Both the position numbers and the translations under genes were made by a program. From assembly GCA_030836965.1 (NCBI GenBank), contig JAUPLM010000242.1, positions 1 to 12,337 on the forward strand: a DNA stretch of 12,337 nucleotides. Reading direction: 5' to 3'. Origin of the DNA: Thermodesulfobacteriota bacterium. GTDB taxonomy: Bacteria > Desulfobacterota > Desulfobacteria > Desulfobacterales > RPRI01. Position 1 is the stretch's first letter; each line of letters starts with the position of its first letter. The notes under the pieces were generated by a model that made no database searches, was not told where the DNA came from, and saw only the letters and a program-made list of their open reading frames with translations. Shown here piece by piece: positions 6,545 through 12,337 of the stretch.

Positions 6545-6793
6545 TCAGGAGGTTATCAGCTTTAATGCATCTTCAAATTTTATGTTTATTTCATCGGTTA
6601 TGGCTGCGGCTTCTTCAAGAAGAATAAACACTTTCCCCATATCTTTATCTTTTGCTTTTCCGGCCCAATCCCGGTATGTTCCGGCATGCTCTTTATTGTG
6701 ATTTATCCAGTGTTCCAGCAGTTTTGCCATTTTTTGTTCAAAAGAGAGAGCTGAAACCGTATCGTGGCTGTGGTGATTATGGTGATGGGTCAT
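6545..6793 (-). CDS. Small His-rich helical protein, putative metal-binding
   Basis: 82 residues, no signal peptide or membrane segment. The N-terminus MTHHHNHHSHD has six His in the first ten residues. The rest is predicted helical and amphipathic (SFEQKMAKLLEHWINHNKEHAGTYRDWAGKAKDKDMGKVFILLEEAAAITDEINIKFEDAL). Within the first helix H28, H32 and H36 are spaced i, i+4, i+8, so they would line one face. Two helices of this kind could form a hairpin. Proteins with a His-rich head and an LEHWIxHNxEH helix are, as I recall, conserved but uncharacterised in anaerobic bacteria and archaea. Metal storage or delivery (Ni, Zn or Co) is a reasonable inference but unproven. The Shine-Dalgarno AAGGAAGGAGA sits about 8 nt before the ATG. 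The gene is divergent from the PBP gene, 73 bp apart. Confidence 0.78.
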   Translation of the reverse strand: MTHHHNHHSHDTVSALSFEQKMAKLLEHWINHNKEHAGTYRDWAGKAKDKDMGKVFILLEEAAAITDEINIKFEDALKLITS

Positions 6794-6837
6794 TTAACCG
6801 TCTCCTTCCTTAAATGTAATGAATTTTAATGGCAACA

Positions 6838-6864
6838 AATATAATGTCCTTAACCGATAGTCAA
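6838..6864 (-). promoter_or_regulatory. Candidate promoter for the His-rich gene
   Basis: On the - strand, TTGACT (6859-6864) and TATATT (6838-6843) each match the consensus at five of six positions, but the spacer is short at 15 bp. The -10 overlaps the + strand TATAAT box of the divergent PBP gene. Confidence 0.35.
6840..6845 (+). promoter_or_regulatory. Consensus TATAAT box upstream of the PBP gene
   Basis: A perfect TATAAT lies 21 bp before the first ATG (6867) of the PBP gene; no good -35 is seen at 16-18 bp. Transcription from here would leave a leader of only about 15 nt before that ATG, which has no Shine-Dalgarno. This may favour a start at one of the in-frame ATGs at 6894 or 6906. 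Confidence 0.35.
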
Positions 6865-6866
6865 CT

Positions 6867-8867
6867 ATGCCGGCCTTGAAAATTTTTGGAAAGATGAAAT
6901 ATTTTATGGTTTCCGATAAAAATGACCGGCTCTTTAACTACAGAACGATATGCATCATTATCTTTGCCGCTCTTATATCTGGTATCCTTTCAGGAATTTT
7001 TATTGCATTAACATGGGATCTGCCCCAGATACGCTCGATAGAGTCTTTCCGGCCGGCCGGAGTAACGAGAATATATTCCGCGGACGGCATATTGATTTCT
7101 GAACTTTATCTGGAAAAAAGAGACCCTGTGCCGCTTAATGCAATCCCGTACTACCTTAAGGCAGCGATTATCGCTACGGAAGACAGGACCTTTTACAGAC
7201 ACAGCGGAATGGATATAAAAGGTATTCTCCGCGCCGTGATAAAAGACATGATAGCCGGAGAATATGCCGAAGGCGCAAGCACGATAACCCAGCAGGTTGC
7301 AAAAACTCTTTTTCTTACCCCGAAGAAGAGTTTGTTACGGAAGATCAAAGAAGCTATCCTTTCATTTCAGCTTGAGCGCCGCTATACCAAAGATGAAATA
7401 ATTGAACTGTATCTCAACCAGATATACTTCGGGAGCGGCGCTTACGGCGTCGAATCAGCGGCAAAATTATATTTCGGAAAACCAGCAAAGGAACTGAGCC
7501 TCGCCGAATGCGCTCTGATAGCCGGTTTACCCAAATCACCTTCCCGGTTTTCACCTGTCATTAATTTGAATGCGGCTCAAAAAAGAAGAAATATCGTATT
7601 AAAACAGATGCTGGAAACAGGGATAATCTCCGACACGGAATATAATGCTGCAGCAGATAATCCTGTTATACTTATAAATCATGAACAAAGCAGGATCATC
7701 GCTCCCTATTTTATCGAATATGTCAAAAATTACCTTGAAGAAGTACTGGGCGCATCAAGATTGTACAGAGGCGGGCTTACAGTTCATACCACTCTTTTGT
7801 CAAATCTTCAGGATGCAGCCGAAGAGTCATCAGCAATCGGAATCGCTGAAATCACAAAAAGGATGAAAAAGAGCGGCATAAAGGATCCCGATCCGCAGTG
7901 CGCTCTTATCGCCATTGATATAAAAACCGGAGGAATAGTTGCCATGACAGGAGGCAATGATTTTTACAAAAGCTCTTTTAACAGGGCCACAATGGCTTTG
8001 AGGCAACCGGGATCGGCTTTCAAGCCTTTTATTTACGCTCTCGCAGTTGAACGCGGGTTTACCCAGCATTCATTGCTTCTGGATGCCCCGGTTGTTTTTA
8101 AAAGCGGGAAAAGAGGCAAAGACTGGGTACCTCAAAATTATTCGGGTGGTTATGAAGGAGAAATGACCATAAGGAAAGCGCTTGCCGTTTCGGAGAATAT
8201 CCCTGCCATAAGGCTTATGGAAATTCTCGGGCCATCTTCTGTGACTCAGTTCGCTCATAAACTCGGCATTGAAACACCTCTTGATCCTAATCTCTCCCTT
8301 GCTCTCGGCACATCCGGGGTAACTTTGATAGAGCTGGCATCCGCTTACGCGGTATTTCCAAACATGGGTAAATATATCAAACCGTTCTGCGTAACCGATG
8401 TTGAAGACCGGAGAGGTAATATAATATGGCGGACAAAACCGGAAAAAAGGATTGCGATGTCAGGAGAAGGCGCAGCTATAATGACCAATATGCTGGAGGC
8501 CGTAATAAATGAAGGCACAGGGTCTGCCGGTCGCGCACTGAACAGATCTGTTGCAGGAAAAACAGGAACAACGAATGATCACAAAGACGCGCTTTTCATC
8601 GGGTTCTCTCCTTCGGTTTTGGCTGGAGTATGGGTTGGGCGTGATATTCCGGCTCCTCTTGGTAATGGAGAAACCGGCGGGAAAGCAGCCCTTCCGGTAT
8701 GGATCAATTTCATGTCCAAAGCCCTTTCAGGCAAACAGGATGAAGCATTTAATATCCCTGATGGAGTAGTCAGGGTAAAAATAGATCCTGCGACCGGCCT
8801 CTCCGCATCATCCGGATCAGATACAGCCGCAACTGCTCTTTACAGAAAAGGAACCGAACCGGAGTGA
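6867..8867 (+). CDS. Class A penicillin-binding protein (PBP1A family, transglycosylase-transpeptidase)
   Basis: 666 residues from the ATG at 6867. In-frame ATGs at codons 10 and 14 are equally possible starts because none has a clear Shine-Dalgarno. A single transmembrane anchor spans about residues 27-49 after a short basic cytoplasmic tail. The GT51 glycosyltransferase domain follows: ATEDRTFYRHSG with catalytic E105, GASTITQQ (136-143), and the LYLNQIYFGSGAYGVESAA segment. The transpeptidase domain has all three motifs: SAFK (S383 nucleophile, K386), SEN (442-444) and KTGT (565-568). It polymerises lipid II and cross-links peptidoglycan in the periplasm and is a beta-lactam target. The linker between the domains is short, with no room for a large inserted domain such as that in E. 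coli PBP1A, hence the smaller size. It is transcribed divergently from the His-rich gene. Confidence 0.94.
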   Translation: MPALKIFGKMKYFMVSDKNDRLFNYRTICIIIFAALISGILSGIFIALTWDLPQIRSIESFRPAGVTRIYSADGILISELYLEKRDPVPLNAIPYYLKAAIIATEDRTFYRHSGMDIKGILRAVIKDMIAGEYAEGASTITQQVAKTLFLTPKKSLLRKIKEAILSFQLERRYTKDEIIELYLNQIYFGSGAYGVESAAKLYFGKPAKELSLAECALIAGLPKSPSRFSPVINLNAAQKRRNIVLKQMLETGIISDTEYNAAADNPVILINHEQSRIIAPYFIEYVKNYLEEVLGASRLYRGGLTVHTTLLSNLQDAAEESSAIGIAEITKRMKKSGIKDPDPQCALIAIDIKTGGIVAMTGGNDFYKSSFNRATMALRQPGSAFKPFIYALAVERGFTQHSLLLDAPVVFKSGKRGKDWVPQNYSGGYEGEMTIRKALAVSENIPAIRLMEILGPSSVTQFAHKLGIETPLDPNLSLALGTSGVTLIELASAYAVFPNMGKYIKPFCVTDVEDRRGNIIWRTKPEKRIAMSGEGAAIMTNMLEAVINEGTGSAGRALNRSVAGKTGTTNDHKDALFIGFSPSVLAGVWVGRDIPAPLGNGETGGKAALPVWINFMSKALSGKQDEAFNIPDGVVRVKIDPATGLSASSGSDTAATALYRKGTEPE

Positions 8868-8881
8868 AAACCTTTGATATA

Positions 8882-8910
8882 TTGACTTTTCAGCCATGTT
8901 AAAATATTGT
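8882..8910 (+). promoter_or_regulatory. Candidate promoter between the PBP gene and the repeat element
   Basis: TTGACT (8882-8887) and TATTGT (8905-8910) are 17 bp apart. It points toward the quasi-palindromic element and its central terminator-like hairpin. If active it could make a short RNA of roughly 120 nt ending near 9039. Consensus-only evidence. Confidence 0.3.
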
Positions 8911-8930
8911 CATAAAACAACGTCTTTAAT

Positions 8931-9119
8931 AAAATAGATGGACTCGTAAAGAGTCTAAATATGCTCTCTTATTGAGCTTTTTGGGGATTTTTAAATAACT
9001 TCGCTAAATCGTCCGCCATAATTCTGGCGGACTATTTTTAACGCTCAGTTCTTGAAAAATCTATTTCCCAAAAATTTCAAATCCGTTCGCATATGACTTT
9101 TTACGAGAGCATCAAAATA
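8931..9119. mobile_element. MITE-like quasi-palindromic element with flanking hexamer repeats
   Basis: The core is 8937-9113. Its ends are imperfect 19-bp inverted repeats: GATGGACTCGTAAAGAGTC (8937-8955) and, at 9095-9113, a copy whose complement matches at 16 of 19 positions. Homology between the arms continues inward: ATATGC (8959-8964) pairs with GCATAT (9089-9094), and TTTTTGGG (8978-8985) with CCCAAAAA (9067-9074). The centre is a perfect 8-bp stem (9011-9018 with 9025-9032). The hexamer AAAATA lies directly outside both ends (8931-8936 and 9114-9119), as a target-site duplication would. No transposase ORF is inside, so movement would need a transposase from elsewhere. From memory, the GGACTCGTAAA end sequence recurs in deltaproteobacterial intergenic repeats; I could not check this. 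The hexamer is AT-rich and could match by chance. Confidence 0.6.
9011..9039 (+). terminator. Rho-independent-type terminator at the centre of the element
   Basis: GTCCGCCA-6 nt-TGGCGGAC is a perfect 8-bp, GC-rich stem followed by TATTTTT. It fits a + strand intrinsic terminator lying 144 bp after the PBP stop. It is also the symmetric centre of the quasi-palindrome, so it may be structural to the element and only incidentally stop PBP transcription. Confidence 0.65.
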
Positions 9120-9137
9120 ACGTAACGGATAATATCA

Positions 9138-11390
9138 ATGCCTCTTTTTCAAAATAAATTAAAGTTCAACCCTTTCTCCATCTCAGTCATAGCTGTAATT
9201 ATGGTTACCTTCTCCTATTTGTACGGTATTCCTTTTCTGGATCTCATGGAATTAAAAACCGTCGACTTAAGATTCGAATCGAGAGGTAATATTCCTACAA
9301 CCTCAAATGTCGTTCTAGCCGTAATAGATGAAAAAAGCATCGCAAAAGAAGGCAAATGGATCTGGCCCAGATCAAAAATGGCCGAACTTGTCATCAGGCT
9401 TTCGAATGCCGGTGCTAAAGTAATAGCTTTCGATATAGGCTTCCTGGAAGCCGATGAAAAAAGCACCGTCAGAGCAATAGAAGACATCCAGAAAAAGATG
9501 GAAGACCTCGACCAAGACAATCCTTCACTGTCAAAATATCTTGAGGATCTCAAATACCATACGGATAATGACAGGCTTCTTGCAAACGCAATACGCAGCT
9601 CAAAAGCAAAAGTTATCCTCGGGTATTTCTTTCAGACAGATGAAGCATCGGCCGGTCATATCGGTGAAAATGAAATCAGAATGCACCAGAAGAATGTTCA
9701 GGGCTCGGAATATAAATCGATATCCTATTCATCAGAACAGGCCAGAACCGCCCCCCTCATAGAAACTTACTCTCCGCAATCAAATATCAAGGTAATTTCA
9801 GAAACAACAGATCACTCGGGTTATTTCAACATGTTTCCTGATGAAGACGGAGTAGTCCGGTGGCTTCCGGCCGTTCTGAAATGCAGAGAATCATTATATG
9901 CTCCGTTATCCGTTGTTACTGTAAGCGCTTTTCTCGACAGCCAGCTCTCTGTTCAATTGTATGAATACGGCGTCGGTGAAATAAAAATCGGAAATATGCC
10001 GATCCAGACTGATGAAATCGGACGAATAATCATAAATTACAGGGGGCCCGGAAAAACCTTTCCGCATATTCCGGTAACAGATATTCTCAAAGGGGATGCA
10101 GATGCAAATCTGATAAAAGATAAGATTGTCCTAGTTGGAGCCACCGCAGTTGGGGTATATGATCTAAGGGTAACTCCGTTTTCAAATGTCTTCCCCGGAC
10201 TTGAAATCCATGCAAATGTCATAGACAGTATTCTCGGCAAAGATATAATGTACCATCCCAGCTGGGCCAACCTTTTCGATATATTTGCGATAATTATTGC
10301 CGGCCTGGTTCTCGGAATATTAATCCCGAGAACCAGCGTTCTGGCGGGCGCAGCAGCATCATTATTATTATTTTTCGGATATATTCTTCTGTGCCAGTTT
10401 CTTTTTTCCGGAAAGGGGTGGATATTGAACCTGGTTTATCCTCTTTCGGTCATGATAATAGTCTATGTAAGTATTACTTTATACAGATACATAGCCGAAT
10501 CCAAACAGAAAAAATTTATCCGGGATGCTTTTTCAACCTACCTAGCTCCCTCAGTGGTAAAACAGCTCATCGATTCTCCCGAAAAGCTCAACCTTGGCGG
10601 ACAGGAACGCGATATTACCGCATTCTTTTCAGATGTCCAGGGTTTTACAGGCATTTCCGAAACACTCTCTCCTAAAGAGCTTGTTGAACTGTTGAACGAA
10701 TTCCTCACCGAAATGACAGATATCATCCTCGAATATGAGGGAACCGTCGACAAGTTTGAAGGAGATGCGATAATCGCATTTTTCGGAGCCCCGAATGATC
10801 TCCCCAACCATTCCGAAGTCGCCTGCAGGGCATGCATAAAAATGCAGAAAAGGCTCGATACGCTCAGGAACAAATGGAAACAGGAGAAGAGGCCCGGTCT
10901 TAAGATGCGTATAGGCCTCTGCAGCGGTAATGCCGTTGTCGGGAACATGGGGTCAAAAAACCGGATGGATTATACAATGATGGGAGATACGGTAAACATT
11001 GCCGCAAGACTTGAAGGGGTAAACAAGATATACGGCATTTATACTTTGATAAGCGATACGACATTTGCCGCGGCAGGAAACGGTATAGTGACACGTGAGA
11101 TAGACTCGGTTAATGTGGTGGGCAGAAATGAGCCTGTAACCATATACGAGCTTGCGGGGCTTCCTGAAGATATTGATGAAGTTATGCGCAGGACTTACGA
11201 CTCTTACGCAAAAGGACTTGAGGCATACAGGAAGAGCGACTGGAATCTTGCGATCAGGCAATTCATTTCGGCTCTCGACATCACCATAAACGACGGGCCA
11301 AGCAAAACAATGCTGGCCCGCTGCAATGAATATAAATTAAATCCGCCCGAAAAAGGGTGGAATGGAGCTTATACAATCAAGACCAAATAG
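9138..11390 (+). CDS. CHASE2-domain class III adenylate cyclase
   Basis: 750 residues. An N-terminal transmembrane helix (about 13-32) precedes a periplasmic CHASE2 sensor domain (about 35-370, with DLRFESRG, VVLAVIDEKSIAKEGKWIWPR, FDIGF, GYFNMFPDEDGVVR and the DKIVLVGATA segment). Three close helices follow (about 380-397, 400-423, 430-450), as is usual for CHASE2 receptors. The cyclase catalytic domain spans about 490-670: metal-binding D499 (FFSDVQGFT) and D543 (KFEGD), adenine-selecting K539 and D611, and transition-state N620 and R624 (MGDTVNIAARLEG). The full residue set predicts an active adenylate cyclase making cAMP in response to an unknown external signal. A TPR-like tail (about 685-735, DSYAKGLEAYRKSDWNLAIRQF) ends the protein. 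The ATG has only a weak CGGA 8 nt upstream and lies 19 nt after the MITE-like element's right flank. Convergent with the gene that follows. Confidence 0.93.
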   Translation: MPLFQNKLKFNPFSISVIAVIMVTFSYLYGIPFLDLMELKTVDLRFESRGNIPTTSNVVLAVIDEKSIAKEGKWIWPRSKMAELVIRLSNAGAKVIAFDIGFLEADEKSTVRAIEDIQKKMEDLDQDNPSLSKYLEDLKYHTDNDRLLANAIRSSKAKVILGYFFQTDEASAGHIGENEIRMHQKNVQGSEYKSISYSSEQARTAPLIETYSPQSNIKVISETTDHSGYFNMFPDEDGVVRWLPAVLKCRESLYAPLSVVTVSAFLDSQLSVQLYEYGVGEIKIGNMPIQTDEIGRIIINYRGPGKTFPHIPVTDILKGDADANLIKDKIVLVGATAVGVYDLRVTPFSNVFPGLEIHANVIDSILGKDIMYHPSWANLFDIFAIIIAGLVLGILIPRTSVLAGAAASLLLFFGYILLCQFLFSGKGWILNLVYPLSVMIIVYVSITLYRYIAESKQKKFIRDAFSTYLAPSVVKQLIDSPEKLNLGGQERDITAFFSDVQGFTGISETLSPKELVELLNEFLTEMTDIILEYEGTVDKFEGDAIIAFFGAPNDLPNHSEVACRACIKMQKRLDTLRNKWKQEKRPGLKMRIGLCSGNAVVGNMGSKNRMDYTMMGDTVNIAARLEGVNKIYGIYTLISDTTFAAAGNGIVTREIDSVNVVGRNEPVTIYELAGLPEDIDEVMRRTYDSYAKGLEAYRKSDWNLAIRQFISALDITINDGPSKTMLARCNEYKLNPPEKGWNGAYTIKTK

Positions 11391-11413
11391 GCCCGGAAAG
11401 TATTTTTATTCGG

Positions 11414-12337
11414 TTAATATACAGAAAACGGCGGATCGGTTGCCCCCTTCTTGTCTCCGTGAAATATGCCGGTTGCAGCATTCGAACCTTCTATTTCCAT
11501 GATGCTCCAGACGCCTCCCATAGACTGCGCCGCTGGACCGTAAAATGATCCGGTTGCATTAAATTCACCGTTTGGAACGGATTCAGGAATCCCGTCTATA
11601 AAAGCCGCGCCGCCACCGATTCCAAAATGAGACGTCCCCTCAAAAGATCCGCTCGCGCCCGCAACTGACGCGTTATGCCCTCCTCCCGCAACTGCCAGGT
11701 TAAATAATTCTATCTGATTATCCATGAAGCTGACTTTGGCATCGAACACCCCCGTCATATCTACTCCGACGTCAGGCGTCCAGTAAGTCCCGTGAGCCCC
11801 TCCCGAATACAGCCACCAGCCTTCAATGCTTTGCAGGTTTGCCATGTCAATATCTGAAGTGTTATCTCCTGCAATGTAATATCCCCTGTTGTTAACCCAG
11901 TTATCATCGCCGTAATCATCGGGCATTGTCGCGGTCTGAGTCCAGTATCCCCATACCATATACTCATTATGAGCAAGAACTGTCCGGCTGACAGGGTACG
12001 GAACTTCAGGGAATATACCGCCATCGCCATAATCGACAGCGGCCAGCTTCCCATTATCTCCTGCCAGTTCGTCCACGTACATTGCATAGCCGTTTATTAT
12101 GTCTTCGGCATAAAGATCCGTCCCCTTCAGATCCTGCAGTGAATTACTGACAAACACGCCGTTATTATCATATCCGACTTCACTATTATACCTTGTAAGC
12201 ATGGCGGTAAAATAACCGAACCCGTTTACAGGCCATACCTCGGTTTCAGCCGGCAGACTCTGCTCATTAATAGCCGAAACAGTCAGATTCTGGGCGATAT
12301 CTTCAGCGCTGTTATCATCCAGAGAGCCTGTATCTCC
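11414..12337 (-). CDS. C-terminal part of a large exported Gly-rich TbpB-like protein, 5'-partial
   Basis: The frame stays open to the right edge, so the ATG at 12202 is internal; 307 residues are visible up to the TAA at 11414. The composition is rich in Gly, Asp, Asn, Ser and Trp and poor in Lys, as in surface or secreted proteins. Motifs such as YMVWGYWTQT, RGYYIAGDNT, GSFEGTSHFGIGGGAAFIDG and the end ATGSFYGPAAQSMGGVWSIME followed by GIFHGDKK recall the C-terminal beta-barrel of transferrin-binding-protein-B-like lipoproteins. Similar tails also occur, as I recall, on FecR-domain proteins of deltaproteobacteria, but no FecR domain is in view. The N-terminus, where a signal peptide would lie, is outside the window. 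It converges on the cyclase gene with only 23 bp between stops and no visible terminator. The ligand and function are unknown. Confidence 0.65.
   Translation of the reverse strand, partial: GDTGSLDDNSAEDIAQNLTVSAINEQSLPAETEVWPVNGFGYFTAMLTRYNSEVGYDNNGVFVSNSLQDLKGTDLYAEDIINGYAMYVDELAGDNGKLAAVDYGDGGIFPEVPYPVSRTVLAHNEYMVWGYWTQTATMPDDYGDDNWVNNRGYYIAGDNTSDIDMANLQSIEGWWLYSGGAHGTYWTPDVGVDMTGVFDAKVSFMDNQIELFNLAVAGGGHNASVAGASGSFEGTSHFGIGGGAAFIDGIPESVPNGEFNATGSFYGPAAQSMGGVWSIMEIEGSNAATGIFHGDKKGATDPPFSVY

Noticed and set aside
10538..10948. 136-codon - strand ORF inside the cyclase gene
   Set aside because: Antisense to the conserved cyclase catalytic domain; no recognisable motif.
11761..12087. 108-codon - strand ORF in another frame of the right-edge gene
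   Set aside because: It overlaps the continuous TbpB-like frame on the same strand, which has coherent Gly-rich motifs and stays open to the window edge.

Overview
The window reads as ordinary chromosomal DNA from a Gram-negative anaerobe, most likely a deltaproteobacterium (Desulfobacterota). This is an inference from the gene families (AmmeMemoRadiSam-type radical SAM enzyme, CHASE2-adenylate cyclase, acpP-fabF cluster, TbpB-like exported protein), a moderate G+C content by eye, and TbpB-like and Tat features. No 16S or other marker gene is present to confirm it. I see no rRNA, tRNA, CRISPR array, phage gene or transposase.

Region 1 (1-2934, + strand) is a tightly packed three-gene operon with overlapping ends. 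It encodes a membrane protein with a degenerate spermidine-synthase-like domain (5' end outside the window), a Tat-signal-bearing AmmeMemoRadiSam-type radical SAM protein, and a MaoC-like hot-dog hydratase.

Region 2 (2976-6126, - strand) is a lipid-synthesis block read leftward: acpP, fabF (TTG start with a very strong Shine-Dalgarno), a PlsC-type acyltransferase, a stand-alone asparaginase N-domain protein, and a small SHOCT-domain membrane protein. The last three are joined by ATGA and TAATG overlaps. A 418-bp AT-rich gap (6127-6544) precedes acpP. It carries two hairpins in the presumed acpP leader and a cluster of small dyads further upstream.

Region 3 (6545-8867) has a small His-rich helical protein (- strand) transcribed divergently from a class A penicillin-binding protein (+ strand), with overlapping candidate -10 boxes between them.

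Region 4 (8868-11390) contains the most unusual non-coding signal. It is a 177-bp quasi-palindromic element (8937-9113) with imperfect 19-bp terminal inverted repeats and a strong central hairpin. It is flanked on both sides by the same hexamer AAAATA, like a MITE with a target-site duplication. It sits directly before a CHASE2-adenylate cyclase gene.

Region 5 (11414-12337, - strand) is the C-terminal part of a large exported, Gly-rich, TbpB-like beta-barrel protein whose N-terminus lies beyond the right edge. I found no wholly new multi-gene defence or mobile system. The best leads are the MITE-like element and the operon joining an apparently exported radical SAM enzyme to a catalytically degenerate aminopropyltransferase-like membrane protein.
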